Shown: positions 1-13,005, counted from the stretch's first letter. The stretch: 60,000 nucleotides of DNA from Cryptococcus deneoformans JEC21 (GCF_000091045.1 NC_006693.1:358299-418298); one strand, 5' to 3'. Notes: generated by a model from the letters alone, not told the origin. Made by a program: numbers and translations.

Positions 1-1
1 T

Positions 2-626
2 GATTTCTACGAGAAAATTGCTGGGAAAGCGAGTGATCCGATACTCGAACCTATGGTCATGTCCATACCCGACCCGTTCGACGCCTACGGACCACCAAAA
101 GAAGAGGGGCAAATATTTAGTGTACTAGCTCCGTAAATTATCCTCACGATCACACTTCAAGCCCGTTACTGATTTTGGGAGTAGATTGAGCCTTTTAGAC
201 TCTAGCGCACCTCAATCACCTACCCCAAACCTCCCCCGCGTCCTTTCACCTCCGCCCATGTCCGCTACAACCTCTGGTCGTCCCTCTTCTCCGTCAGATG
301 TTGACGGTACACCGACCAGGTTATCGCCTGCGCCAAGGGAACCAGGACCAAACAGTGAATCAGTGTTTGGGCAGCATGATACATGGCTTGAAGATGCTTC
401 TGGATCTTCCGGGACTTCTGGTGTTTCCGATATGGGGAATGGGACTGCTAGATCGAGGAGGGAGTTGAGTATCATTGATGAAGGAGATATTACGGTAAAC
501 GGTAAAGACAATGATCAAGGCGAAAGCAATGGTGATGGCGATGGTGGAGGCGGAGCTGGTGTGAAAGCAGTAAAAAATTCTTTAGGTGGAAAGATTAACG
601 GGCTACCAACAAAAAATAACGAATGA
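2..626 (+). CDS. C-terminal end of an unrecognised protein (partial)
   Basis: The window opens inside an exon that reads in frame from base 2. I place an intron at 133-184 (GTAAAT donor, TTACTGAT branch, GTAG acceptor), which keeps the frame open and leads into a second exon ending with a TGA stop at 624-626. Reading straight through would hit a stop at once, so the intron is needed. The visible tail is about 190 residues. It begins with a short acidic, aromatic stretch (DFYEKIAGK), then turns Ser/Pro-rich, then Gly/Asp/Asn-rich, as in a disordered tail. I recognise no domain. The gene is convergent with YSH1, whose stop lies about 200 bases away. Confidence 0.6.
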
Positions 627-830
627 GAGTGGATAGCTATCAAAGTAGCGCAATTTTTTGGGTCTTTTATAATTCCCCATATTTACTTGATAACGACGTT
701 GTACGACATAAAGAATGCAGTTCTTATTGTAGGACCGTTAGAGTATCCTCATCGTTTTTAACTATTTGCTAATCCATTCAATGTTGAATCCTCAGTGGAA
801 GGTTTGGAATCCATGCAAACGATGCTACAT

Positions 831-3800
831 TCAACTATCGCTCTCGTTAGGCTCTACTTTCACCATATCAACGTCCAGCCCCCCTCCCAAAAACGTTTGT
901 GACAGAGACTTGACAGTCGTCAACGCCATCTCCAACACTGTTTCCACCCGTTTCTGAAGCTCAGCTGATTCAGACTCCACACGCTAATGGCAGAGAGAGA
1001 GACGGAAGTGTCAGCTAAACATGACAGAGCGTTGATTAAAAAGGAAAAGTCAGTGCTTGAAGACTTACCATGGAAATTAGATCTATCCGCGCTGTCTGAT
1101 TGTCAAGCTTCACATCCATAGTCAACCAATCGTCCCCATCTTTGTCCTTATCATCATTTCCATCCCCATCCGCTCCCGGAGGAAGAGGTGGTCTCAAATT
1201 CGGTCCCTCTACATGCCCGAAATGCGCTTCGAGGAACATGCGTAATCTCTCAAATTCGGGGTTGGAAGCTACGTCTTTAGCGGACTTGTCGCCCGGGTAG
1301 GTGTGGGGATACAGGTCGGTATGGGAATGGGAATTGGAATGGTTGCAAGCGTGTTTGTTTGGTGATGCGGTGACTAAACATCCCCGGAAAGCAAATCAGC
1401 CCCCGCACCTGGCGGCAAGTAGTATACAACAGTATAGATGAATAGAAGAAAAATACACTTACGCTTAGCTGTAGCAGGGCTCCCATCTATACCCAACAAC
1501 AAAGCCAAAGCCGAATCGGCAATCATATCGTTACTTGAACTTGACTTCCATCGTAGTTCTACGGCGGTTGGAGATATCTGCACCACTTGAACTCCGTTCA
1601 TTATCTATTGGGAAAGATAGTTTCAATCAGCTCACCAGACCAGAATAGATTGGCAGAAAAGGAAGTTTATTATGTTTAAGGCAAATGTATATTGGAAATT
1701 GAAAAACTAATATAATTAGATAAATGAGAACAAAATACTCACAATAAAAGCAGCTTTCCCCTCTTCCTCAACACCTTCCTCCACTTCCCCATACATCCCC
1801 TCCAGATACCACCTCACCACCGCCCAATCTACACTTATCGCCACTCCCTGTTTTTGGATGATCGTGCTCGTTGAGAGGCCAGTGAAATCATGTAAATCGG
1901 CCGGGGAAAGGAGAGTGTAAGAGAAATCTTTGGAAACGAGAAGACCTTTGACGGAGGTACCGTGTTCAGGGCGAGTAGCTGCTAAGGAGCCAATAGCCTG
2001 GCGGAGAATTTGAGTGATTAACGAATTATCTGATGAGGGGGGAAGTGTTTCAAAAGGAAGGGGAAAGAGAATACTCACTTTGACCATCCGCTCTTGTCTA
2101 AAAGTAAGAGTCAGAGGTTCACAATTTTTTGGCGTATGGATATTAATCTCCTGCCCCTTGGCCGCATATGTATCTCTCAACGCCGCTCTCAATCTTCCCA
2201 TCTGCGAAGCCTCTCCATGCACGAGGACAACGTGCTGAGCACCGATTTCTTGGATGAATTTTGAATTTTGAGCATAATCGACGTGAGCGCCGAAAGAGAT
2301 TTCTTTAACTGTTAAGCGGCGGGGGACGTTGCCTCCTTTGAGGGATTCGATGTGGTCCGGTTCGCTCAAGAGAGTCTAAAAATGATTTTTTTTGTCAGAG
2401 AAGAGCAGATTGAAACCAGGAAGAAAGGGGAAAAATGATGATACGTACCCTGGCCATAGTACCTTCGATGGAGTACCCAGTGACAATCACCCCGTTCTTA
2501 GAATCCGGCGCCCACTCTTCCAACAGATCACGACTGAGTCCAAAACTCATAAACTGAGGTGAAGACATGATCACACAAGGACCCTTATTCTCTCTAAGCT
2601 TCTGCGGATCTTTCAACCACTTGACAAACCTAAAGTCAAAGGGGTTATCTCTCCTGGCGAACCGTGATCGGATATTGGCATTCATAGTGTGGACGTAGGT
2701 TTTGTAGACACGCATGCCGCGTTGGAAAAGAGAGGATGCAAAGTAGACAGGGATGTTTTGAAGTTCGGGGTGGTCGTTCCAGTATTCGTCGAGGAGAAGG
2801 GCGAGTTCTTGGCCGTTTCCGAAGGAGGGGATGGGCATGAGGCATCGGCCACCTCTTCGGACAATGTTGGCGACCAACGCTGTTATTGATCATTCGCGTT
2901 AGTCAGGCAAACGAAGAAAGGGTAATTTTCTTGATGGTGCTTACTTGTGAATTGTTCCTCCTTCTCCTTCCTGTCTGGTAATGTATGCACGCCAAACGTG
3001 CTCTCGCAAATCATCACATCAGGTTTCACGGGTGGAATCTCCGCCATCACCAGATGTCGGTCCTCCTCCCTTGAATAGTCTCCTGTATACAGGATCTTCA
3101 ACCCAGCAATCTCGATGAGGAACATGGACGCTCCAAGGACATGGCCGGCATGGTAGGGGGTGAAACGTAGACCACCAGCGATAACAATATCTTGATGATA
3201 GTCGACTGCTATGGTGGATTGCCAGGATGATTGGACGTCGGCTTCGTCGTATAGGCGACCGGAAGTGTCTGGATTTTGATCGCTGCAAGGGATAATATGG
3301 GTCAGGAGTGGATGGGAGTCGAAAAGAGAGATTGAACTTACTTCAATCGCACAGTGTCCATCATGGTCAATCCATAGATAGCTTTTGTAGCGTGCGTCAT
3401 GTACACTTTGCCGTTACCGTCTTTGAAATTGGTCTGTGATATACTGTCAGCAAGTTTCCACCATGATCTCAAAAGACCAAAGTATACCTTCTCCATGATA
3501 TACGGCAAAGCGGCTGCATGATCGACATGAAAACTAACAAATAGGCGGTCAGCTCATATATGTGACAGGCTCGAAATTTTGGACAGGATTTACTGAGTGA
3601 TCAACATCGCATCCACAGTCGACCAATCAAGTTCATCGATGAATGGTAGAGCTCCTATACCAGGCTGTGCTGGATGCAGGCCGGCATCGCATACAATCTT
3701 CTTTCCTCTGTGCTCTATGACACAACAGGACCTGCCCACTTCCTGGCCTGCGCCGAGCATAGTGATTGTGAGCGAGGGGGCATCTTCGTCCGGAGGTTGG

Positions 3801-3856
3801 AGAACTTGTACTGTTGGTTGGGGAGCCGGCTTGAAGTGGTGTCGTCTTGGAATCAT
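831..3856 (-). CDS. YSH1: YSH1/CPSF73, mRNA 3'-end processing endonuclease
   Basis: This is the zinc-dependent endonuclease of the cleavage and polyadenylation factor, which cuts pre-mRNA at the poly(A) site in the nucleus. Ten exons: 3856-3594, 3533-3488, 3433-3342, 3282-2945, 2879-2449, 2375-2079, 1997-1743, 1604-1463, 1373-1069 and 983-831. Together they encode 773 residues, a normal fungal length. Visible metallo-beta-lactamase motifs are HFHVDH at residues 88-93 (its first His codon split by intron 1), PYHAGH near 177-181 and YTGDYS near 199-204. The beta-CASP part contains FGAHVDY near 419 and the LVHGE motif near 443. All metal ligands look present, so the enzyme should be active. The C-terminal third is a less conserved region used in the family for partner binding. 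Its start codon lies 147 bp from that of the divergent TMEM184 gene. Identity is firm. The least certain point is the acceptor at 1373. Confidence 0.95.
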
Positions 3857-4003
3857 CTGGAACTGGTGTGGGTGTTGCGACGGAGATGTGCAGGAGAAAG
3901 AGAGATTAGTATTCCATATTATAACGAGCGAGGAAGAGTGTCGCGAGAAGAGGACCGACCAAAAACAGGTTCCGCCCCGGCCGCCGAGTAGCCCACAGTG
4001 ACA

Positions 4004-7000
4004 ATGACCCGTATTTATCTTATCACTCTATCAGCATGCACCATACCGTCCATGTCCACAACAATACAGCAAGGCGACACAGACACAGGTGCAGGGAACC
4101 ATCTCCCAGCATGGCTCCTCGCCATGTCTGGAATATTCACAGCAGTTGGTCCGTAACTTCCTCCTCGTCGTTCCCAGCAGGACATCTTGTCACTCACCCG
4201 CAACGTCGCTGTAGCTACTGCGATATCTATGATGTCCATCGTTCTCCAATTGAAGAATTATCGAAAGCCGACATTGCAGAGGGCAGTAGTGAGAATCATG
4301 GTGATGTTCGTCAGACCCAAAATATTCATGAAGTTCGCTAACAAATTCCGTCTGTCACAGGGTTCCCCTCTATGCCATATCTTCTCTCATAGCTTTGTTC
4401 TCACTTGAGGCTGCATTCTTCATTGACGCCATTCGTGATCTATACGAGGTATATGCTTTCTCTATCTGTGGCGACTAGAGATAGCTTACACAGCTTTAGG
4501 CGTTTGTGATTTACACCTTTCTTCAACTCCTCATTACGTATCTTGGTGGTGAACGCTCTCTCCTTATAATACTCCATGGACGCCCACCAATACCTCATCC
4601 ATTTCCTGTAAACATCTTTCTTCAGCCAATGGATGTTAGTGATCCATGGGTACTTTTGAACCTGAAACGGGGTGTGCTTCGTAAGTCATATTCATTGTCA
4701 CAATTACAGTCGCAATCAATCGCCCATCGATTTAGGCTGGACTAGCAAACTAAACAACAAGCTTATACATATAACGCTTTGTAGAATATGTGCAAGTGAA
4801 GCCTTTGTTAGTGCTTGCCACTGTAGCTCTCAAAGCCACTGGAACCTACCAAGAAGGCAGATTCGCCGCTGATTCAGGATACACGTATGTCAGTATTGCA
4901 TACAATACCAGTATCTGTCTGAGCCTCTAGTGAGTTTTTCCTTTTAAGCCTAATGCTCCAAAAGCCAAAATTAGGGTGGATGGCGGGGGGATTAGAAATC
5001 AGTTAGGCTGACCACAGTGGCCGGCACAATAGTTGTTTAGCTATGTTCTGGGTTGCGGTAAACAAAGACTTGAAACCCTTCAGACCAGTTCGTAAGTAGT
5101 GTTTATTTCCCCCCAAGGCTTCATGACCCTTAGAATTAAGTCTCTTCTGTAGCCAAATTCCTCTGTGTCAAAGGAATTCTGTTCTTTTCTTTTTGGCAAA
5201 GTATCGGTATATCCTTACTCGTAGCCATGGGCGCCATCAGAAAAGGTTAGTCCCAGGCTAAGATATGAGCTCAATGATCGGCCAAGCTAATTTTGATGAG
5301 GATAGTTGGGCCGTATACGGATCCTGAACACATGTCTCTTGCTCTTGTGGACTCTTTGATCTGTTTCGAGATGCCAATCTTCGCTATCGCTCATGTAAGT
5401 CCTTTCAAGCCACCATTCCCTTTTTATTCCCTCCCTAATCTTGATGTTCAAAACGCATCCAGCAATACGCATTCCAAGCCAGCGATTATATTGACCACAA
5501 CCTCGTCTATGCGGCCCGTCTTCCATTCATCTATGCTTTCCGCGATGCCTTTGGGTTCAAAGACGTCTGGCAAGACACGATCGACACATTCAAAGGCCGC
5601 GGCGTATCATACCAAGCCTACGAACCTGCTGAGGGGGGTCTGCATTATGGCGTTGGTCGACAAAAGAGGATAAGAGCGGGATTGAGGTACGCGAAAGGCG
5701 GGAAGATGAAGTATTGGATGCCAAAGCCAGGGGATGAGGCGAGGATGAAGGGACAGAGTGGGCTGATTACGAGTATGAAACGGAGAGTGGATGAGAGGTT
5801 GGCAGAGAGAGAAGGGTATGCACCATTACTCCCTCAACAGGCGGCGAGGGTTGTGCATCTTGATCCCGGGCGCTATACCACCTATACAGGGGGGGAACGG
5901 ATGTTCGACAGTGATTCTTCGGACGATTCGGATGCCCCCAGCCTCACTTTCCACTCTGCAGACGAGATGGAAGATGCAATGTACGACCGAGCAAGGAGGA
6001 TAGGGTATGCGGGGTTCCCGAATGTGGATGTGAGTAAAGAGGAAGCGAGAAGGAAAAGGAGGGAGGAGGAGGAAGGCATTTTGAAGGGGAGATGGACGAG
6101 GAGTGGGTTGAGGGTAAGAGATGGGACTGGACTTGGCGGTGGGGAGGGGCAGGGGGAAGGGAGAATGAGGGCGGGTTCAGCAGCCAAGGGTAAGAGTAAT
6201 GGTAAAAATAAAGATAAAGGGAAGGGGAAAGGGCAAAGCAGGAAAGTGTACGGAACATGTAAGTCTGACATTATTGTCATTTGCTGGGTCGAAAAGGGTT
6301 GACAAAGGCGGTACAGGGGCAGATCACCCGCCATCCGTACAACGCTTCAACTCTTCATCATCATCAACTCGCAACGGAAACGGAAATGGACATCCGGCAG
6401 ACTTTGATGAGGCTGATGATGAAGGCGTCGTGCGGCAGGAGGAGGAGGGAAGGGCTATTAAAAAAAAGAGACAGAGACAAAGTCCACCTGTTTGGGTTAC
6501 ACGCACGGGCGCGACAACGGGTGTAGGCTCCTCTTCGTCCCCTTTTTCCATTGGGGATGATGATGATGATGACGATGAGGACGGAGAGGGTGTCAAGAAC
6601 AGAGAGACTCAAGGCGACAGATCTATGAGCTTCAATCACCCTGATAACTCCAGCCACAACTCTGACTCAGATTCTGAACATTCAGTTAAGCCGTCAACCA
6701 CAAAAAAATTACCCGCCGACGCGGTCGATCTGGTCAAGGAAGATTACGAAGCCGTTGAAGCCGCTCGGGAACGCGAACGTAGACGAGGAGAACCGCAGAC
6801 GAATGCCCCTGCTCATGTGTATCGCAAAACCATCATTGACGAGATACCAGAGACGGATACGAATGCAGGTGCAATGAAGAGGAGGAGAGGAATAGGAGGA
6901 AGAATTGAGGAAATACAGGAAGTGTATGCGCATGATCCTCATGTGATGACAAAGGATGAGATACAGACAGGCGTTAAGGAAGTGGTGGATCACGTGGAGA

Positions 7001-7068
7001 CAAGTTTGACTGTCGAGCCTCCAAAGCACGCGATGAGTCTGGATTTAGAAGATAACCCGTGGTCGTGA
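4004..7068 (+). CDS. TMEM184/DUF300 multi-pass membrane protein with long disordered tail
   Basis: Ten exons (4004-4148, 4215-4305, 4361-4448, 4500-4680, 4785-4929, 5033-5091, 5153-5245, 5306-5394, 5463-6258, 6317-7068) give 812 residues. The first 300 or so residues form the DUF300 domain, with several hydrophobic helices and family hallmarks such as RIMVMVPLYAI, FLQLLITYLGGE, YCLAMFW and the charged loop VNKDLKPFRPV. The family is related to the organic solute transporter alpha subunit. Some fungal and plant members sit on the vacuole or tonoplast. The second half is hydrophilic, rich in Lys, Asp and Ser with runs of Asp, and looks disordered. Donors of introns 1 and 2 are GTCCGT and GTTCGT. 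The 6317 acceptor could instead be about 12 bases upstream, also in frame. Family assignment is confident; substrate and location are in doubt. Confidence 0.88.
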
Positions 7069-7274
7069 GGTTGCTTGGGCTTGTGTGATGGGGTGAATAG
7101 ACAAGATCCTTAGATGTCCATTTATTGTTTCTTTTTCGCAACGAGCCATTTTGTATCACGATAAATAGGTTTTGCTCACGACGTCATGTTGATAACATTG
7201 ATTTCGCATCGTATATATACAACTCTTTCGATTTATGCGAAATCAAAATCCTGAAAAGAAAAATGGATGAAAGA

Positions 7275-9766
7275 TTACTCGAGATCATCAAACATACCAC
7301 CACCTATACCTCCTCCACCCGCTCCTCCCTTACTCGACTCCTTGACAGACTTTTCCTCCTTGATCTCTCGCTTTAGACTCTTATACTCCTTTCCAATCTC
7401 TTCATCCCAGCTCTCTTCTTCCCTTTCTCTTCTCTTCTTCCTCTCTGCTTGCGCTTTGGCGATATTCGCCAAATCACTCTGTCGATCCCCCTCACCATTA
7501 GCCTGCTCCAACTCCCATTCATACTTTTTCTTTGCATCCTTCTTCTCCTTCCTTTCTTCCTTTCTCACTTTTCGTTCTTTTTGTTCGGACCATGCTTCTC
7601 GCATTTCTGCCTTTATCTTTCGCTTGGCTCGGGCTTCGGCTCTAGCCGCATCATTGGATGATTGGTTGTCAGCTCTTTGCGCGAGGGTGGCAAGACGAGC
7701 GGCTTCGCGTTGTCTTGATGCGTAGGCGAAAGTATCCCACTTTTGAAAAGAGCATCAGCGCCCCTTCCTTCCTCTATATTGCAACAGGAATAATGATGAG
7801 ATAGGAGAACTTACGTTTACACCAGCATCCTCCCACTCAATGATTTCCTTTTCCTCTACTTCCCCACCCTCGCTCTTGATTTTCTCCAGTCTCTGTCTCT
7901 CTGCCTCCTTCTTCTTTTTCCAATCTTTGATCTCCGGCATGGCTGGTAATCTCAGTAACCCAAAACTAATCGCTTGAGAGTTGAAATCAAAGTCCAAAGT
8001 CCGGAAGATGAACGAAGCTTCATGTTTCGAGTATGCCCTGAATGCGGAGACGAATGACTTTGCAGCTTTGTCAGAGAGCTCACGGTCGGTGAGGATGATT
8101 TGACGGATTGAGTGAAGAAGAGTCGTGGCTTCAGGGTCGAGGGCTTGGGGAGTGTCAACTTCTTCTAGATAAGCGTTGATATATGGTTGCTTGGTCAAGG
8201 GGATTTTACGAATGTTCAGGAAATCTAAAATGGACCTTTGAGCTTTTTGCCTTTTTCTTTTCATCAATTCTGCATTTGCGGACTGGAACGTACCGACATA
8301 ATCCTCTTCACGACCTTTACCTAACAGAACAACTGCCTTTCCTCGCCTTCCAGCTCTGGCCGTCCTTCCAGCTCGATGACTAAACGTTTTGGGGTCCGTA
8401 GGCGCATCATACTGAATTACAACATCTATATCCAGGAAATCCACGCCTCTTGCCGCTACGTCCGTACATAGAAGGACTGCCGGGGATAAATGGGATGAGG
8501 GATGCGATGTGAATGTTGAAAGCGCGGTCTCTCGAATCTTCGGCGGCAGTTCACCGTGGAAAGACGTCAGATGGAATTTTGAGAGCGATGGGAGGCGGGA
8601 GAGAATGCGATAAAAGTAGTCGACAGCAGCACAAGTGGAGAAGTAGACGATAAATTTGGATCTTTCGTGCTTTGTGGATTCGCAGAGGAGGAGGCGGATA
8701 AGCTGCAGAGTTTTTTCGGCGTGCCGACAGACAAGGTATGTATTTTGGAGACTAACAAAGCAATCAGAACACAGACAAACAAACATATCCGTAAGAGAAA
8801 CTCACGCCATAGGAGTCCTGCGTTCTTTGGGTTCTTCCCCATCTTTCCTCTTATCCTTCAGATTGACAACGATCCTGACCGGATTACGAAGGCCCAACCC
8901 TATCATCTCCTCCACAGCATCGGTCATGGTAGCCGAAAACAAATGGGTTCGGCGCTGCTTGGGTAGATGACGCATAATCCTCTCAACATCTCTCCTGTGA
9001 TCAGGACTTGACAACAGCCTGTCAGCTTCGTCGAGGACAAGAACATCCAATTCTGATACTCGAACTATAGCCAGGCCACGAGGGTTGAGGAGAAATGCGG
9101 CGAGACGTCCTGGGGTACCGATGAGAATCGATGGATGGGTGGACTGAAAAGTCTCATAGGGAGTCGGAGTTCCCGAGGTTACAAGCATGGGGAGAGGGAA
9201 CAGAGGTTTATCAGGGGTTTGAGGAGATGGTGAACGTGATGATGAGGCAAAAGGTGGGGCATGAGCTTCAACATCGCCAGTCTCCTCTTCACTTTCCGGA
9301 GGGATGAGAGAAGACAGGAAGTGATGGAAGACGGCATGTATTTGAGTGGCCAATTCCCTAAGAGAAGAAACATATGAGTTAGAAAGCCAATTTATTAGAA
9401 AAAGCGACAAACCGTGTAGGTGCAACAACAATGGCGGCAATTTCGCCCTTCTTATACGGTTCTTCTCGCCTTGACAATCGTTCCAAGACGGGGATCGTGA
9501 ACGCCAAAGTTTTACCAGAGCCAGTAACAGCCTCCACTACGCAGTCCTGATTCTTTACCGCTCTCGGAATAGTACCTGCTTGAACAGGAGTCATATTCTT
9601 GAAACCCATGGAGTTGATGACATCCAAGCTAGACAGAATGTCAGCGGGAGGAATAGACGGATTGAGCAATGTGGTGGGAAGCTACTTACATCCATGGAGA
9701 AAGAGGGGGATTGAGCTTTGCCCATGATCCGCCGAATGCTGGTGCTGCTGGTACGGGAGCGTCCAT
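7275..9766 (-). CDS. SPB4: SPB4, DEAD-box RNA helicase for 60S ribosome assembly
   Basis: This is an ATP-dependent RNA helicase acting in the nucleolus on early 60S pre-ribosomes (27S rRNA processing). Five exons: 9766-9690, 9628-9413, 9357-8806, 8751-7815 and 7739-7275, giving 748 residues. In order one sees the Q-motif region ([18 protein letters not shown]), Walker A AVTGSGKT near residues 59-66, APTRELA, GTPGR, the DEAD box VLDEADRLL near 204-212, [21 protein letters not shown] and HRAGRTAR. The SPB4-type C-terminal extension follows, ending in a Lys/Glu/Arg-rich coiled stretch. The short first exon is supported by the in-frame ATG and a GTAAGT donor. The gene shares a 277-bp divergent promoter with SCO1 and is convergent with the TMEM184 gene. 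Confidence 0.95.
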
Positions 9767-9861
9767 TGTGGTTTCCGATACAATGTACTATCACTGCTGC
9801 CATCGATCTATCATAGATTGTAGGCGGCCAAAAAAACATACAACGGTAAACAATTCCCGAG

Positions 9862-9869
9862 TCACGTGA
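9862..9869. promoter_or_regulatory. TCACGTGA palindrome (CBF1/E-box type) in SPB4-SCO1 promoter
   Basis: An exact 8-bp palindrome around a CACGTG core lies in the 277-bp region between the divergent SPB4 and SCO1 start codons. It fits the bHLH factor CBF1 site known in yeasts. The same palindrome occurs upstream of the JmjC gene at 16811. Binding is inferred from the motif alone. Confidence 0.35.
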
Positions 9870-10043
9870 TTTGTCTGAAGTGGAGGTGTGTTTCTCTTGA
9901 TCACGTAATGTAAGAATTCCGAGTTGTTCCTCCGTCGGTCCTCCTCGAGTAGCCCGTTCAGGCGAGTTACAAATCAGGAATCGAATGGACTTGCAATCCC
10001 ATTTTCTCCTCCAGTGAACTCGCTTATCTATACATAATCCACA

Positions 10044-11129
10044 ATGAACACCCTCAGAGCGACACTCTCTCGCCCTTCCACCTCTTTCCGTACTGCGGTA
10101 CTCCCCAGATTCTCGGCTCTTCCTCCAGCCCCTCGCCTTGCAGCTCAAGCCGTGTTTGCCAGACGCTTCGCCTCTGAGACACCTCCATCCCAATCCGGCC
10201 TAGATCAACAGCAGCAAAAGGCTCGTGACCAAAGTACCGTTGGAGTGAGTATCTTGCAGGAGAGAAACTTGCCAAGATGGAGGGTTGACCACAAAAATTA
10301 GCCTTTTACATGGAAAGCTGCCTCCCTCTTCCTCCTCACTGGTGTCGGACTCTACATGTACTTTGAATCTGAAAAAGCCAAGGTGCAAGATCGCCGACGT
10401 CAAGAAAACGCATCCAAGTCTGTTGGTAGACCTTCAATCGGCGGTCCCTTCACCTTGACTACCCACAAAGGCGAGACATTTACTGAACAAGATTTGAGAG
10501 GGAAATGGAGTTTAATCTACTTTGGATTCACACACTGTCCCGATATCTGTCCCGAAGAATTAGACAAAATGGGTGAAGCGGTGGAGATGGTTGACAAGGC
10601 TACTGGGAAGGCCGACGTAACCCCAATATTCATTACTGTTGACCCTGCGAGGGATACTTTACCACAGGTAAACAAGTACATTCAAGGTGAGTTCCAAAAT
10701 GTCCGATTTCGCTACCTACTTGGGTCAAAAGCTAATTCCAACTGAAAATGTGCAATAGAATTCCACCCGAGGATGATCGGTTTATTAGGAGACTATGAAG
10801 CGGTAAAAAAGACCTGTAAAATGTACAGGGTTTACTTCTCCACACCTCCTAATGCTACTGCCGCCGATGACTATCTCGTCGACCACAGGTGAGCTCAAAT
10901 TTCATCAGTGTCTATGGCGCTGCACAATATCACATGACATCCCTTTTCAGTACAACACAGCACAGTGCTTACTTGCGCCCGTAGTATCTTCTTCTACCTT
11001 ATGGACCCCCTCGGTCAATTTGTAGACGCGTTCGGGAAAGCTACCTCTGCTGAGCAAGTAGCCGAAAAGGTCCTCGACTCCATGCGTAAATGGGAGGCCG
11101 CTGGCGGCAACGCTGCCGCTGGATTGTAA
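10044..11129 (+). CDS. SCO1: SCO1, copper chaperone for cytochrome c oxidase
   Basis: This inner-membrane mitochondrial protein delivers copper to the CuA site of cytochrome oxidase subunit 2. Four exons (10044-10244, 10302-10686, 10759-10888, 10985-11129) encode 286 residues. The N-terminus is rich in Arg, Ser and Ala without acids, as expected for a mitochondrial presequence (about residues 1-45). A single hydrophobic helix follows at about 68-86. The thioredoxin-like domain carries the copper motif GFTHCPDICPEELDKM with Cys near 146 and 150, and the distal His in LVDHS near 238, its neighbouring codon split by intron 3. All copper ligands are present. It is transcribed away from SPB4 and is convergent with the unknown gene that ends at 11273. 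Confidence 0.95.
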
Positions 11130-11272
11130 ATAAGCTCACAACTTCATAACCGTTCTTTCTACCCCTGGCGTAAGCCTCATCTCCAATGCATGCATTCACT
11201 TCTCTACTTTACTTTACTTTAGTATCTGAGCTAGCGATTGGCGCTTTCCTTGCATTGCAACTAACCATTGTC

Positions 11273-13005
11273 TCACTCGATGACTTTTGGTCGCTTATTT
11301 GCGCTTCCAGTCCCAGACCCCGTCCCTCGAGAAAACTCGGGTCCTGAAAGCGGGAACGACTGTCGCGGACGTTTCTTCTTCGCTAACGTCGTTTTTGCCT
11401 GAGGAGAAGCGGGTGTCGCTGGCTTCTGGGTCGGGATCGCTGGAGTAACATCAATCCCCATTCCCTCTCCATTTCCATCTCCCAATTTGGCTCCACCTAA
11501 AGACCGCCGCAGACGAGCTTCTTCTACTCTCCTCTCTTTTGCCGCCCACTCACTTTCCGTCTCCTTATTAAGTTTTACAGGTTCCTTTGCTTTCGTACGG
11601 GGAGATGAAGGGGATAAAGGCGCCGAAGCAGGTAATGTAACGCGCTTGTCGGTCACTTCTGGATGGCATGGTTGACGTCTGGACGACTCTGACGACTTCT
11701 CGGGATAAGTCGTTCTTGATGGGGGAGGCGAAGTCGCACCCGTCTTCCCAATCAAGGAGACTGCCTTTTGCGCATTAGTATGTACCGGCGCTCTCGATGG
11801 TGTCCTCTCCGCATCCGCCTGATGACCATCTCGTAATTGTGCACTACTTGTCTTGCGAATAGAGCTGGAGGAGAAAGATAAACGGGGTAATGTCCGGGCA
11901 CGCACACTTTCAGAATCACTTGGTGGCGATATTGTACGTTTATCGTTATCGGTAGAAGGCGGTGAATTGAGATTGACATCGAGGTTGGCAGGTAGAGAGA
12001 TCCGGGGCTGGCGTGGGGGCTTTACGGCGGGGGGAGATCTATTTGTACTCTTGCTGTCTGTTACGGTGGCTGTCATCGTATACTGCTCAATTGATTAGCT
12101 TTCTGAACAAGCAACTGGATAAGTGACCAGTACTTGCCCGTCTGACATCGCGGCCCTTCCTTTTACTGCTAGCCCATTTCTCCCCTTGCCAAGACCCATC
12201 ACCGGCCAACAAAGCTTCGAAATCCCTCGCTTCTTGAACAACTTCCTGACATTCCTCTAATAAAGCCTGGGACAACACCTTTCCATGCGCAAAAGAGCTG
12301 GTTTCGCCATAAAAGAACGTTCGATAGGGTAATGGAGGCTCATGAGCACTATATAAAGAAATTGTGAGCGGGAAGGCGCCAATTGATGCCAGCTGTTTCT
12401 TAAGACTTACTCAAAAACCTCTATGGCATCTTTGTACCACTTGATTACTGTTTTCCGCTCTTCCACCATCTTTCTCGCTTGGGAGCGCTTCATACAGCTT
12501 AGAAAAAGGTGTTCATTCTTGCGATAGGAGTGATCTTCCGGATCGATATCTGGAAAGTACAGGTCGATAAGAACTTTGACTTGGCGAGGGTTCCGTTTGA
12601 CCATGGCAAGAGACGTTGCAATGTGCTTAGCCACGGGTCAGTCACTACCTAGCATGGAGTCAATTTTTTATCGCTTACATGTTTTCTTAAACGAATAGAG
12701 GCATCGAATATCTCTTCTTTCCGATACCGTATATGCTTGACCTTCTCCCCTTCAGAGCTATCCAACAAGTATCCTTTCGATATCTCCTCTTCCTCATCGA
12801 TACTTGACTCGTGCACAATATGGTAGTGTTTCTCATGAAAAGCTGCTATGAGCCCCGCATCGGAGGAGAGCTGGCGTGCAAACAGTTGAAAATGGGCAGA
12901 GAGATTGAGAGCCGAGAGGAGGAGTGAGAGGATGGGTGCGGGGTGGAGAAGTTCGTGGAGGGTTGCGAGGCAAAGATCGAGAGAGGGGGATTTGGAGGTG
13001 GACAT
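11273..13005 (-). CDS. Unrecognised protein with basic Ser/Pro-rich C-terminal tail
   Basis: Four exons (13005-12679, 12625-12411, 12348-12138, 12082-11273) encode 520 residues. I recognise no named domain. The first 250 residues look folded and helical, with segments such as LCLATLHELLHPAPILSLLL and a charged stretch RKMVEERKTVIKWYKDAIEVF. The last 270 residues are Ser/Pro/Lys/Arg-rich and end in clusters such as KKKRPRQSF that could be nuclear localisation signals. I start at the ATG at 13003-13005; reading further upstream meets a stop in this frame. Intron 3 is needed with a GC donor (CGG then GCAAGT), because only that join keeps the frame. The upstream region contains ACGCGT boxes, so cell-cycle control is possible. 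Function unknown. Confidence 0.75.
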
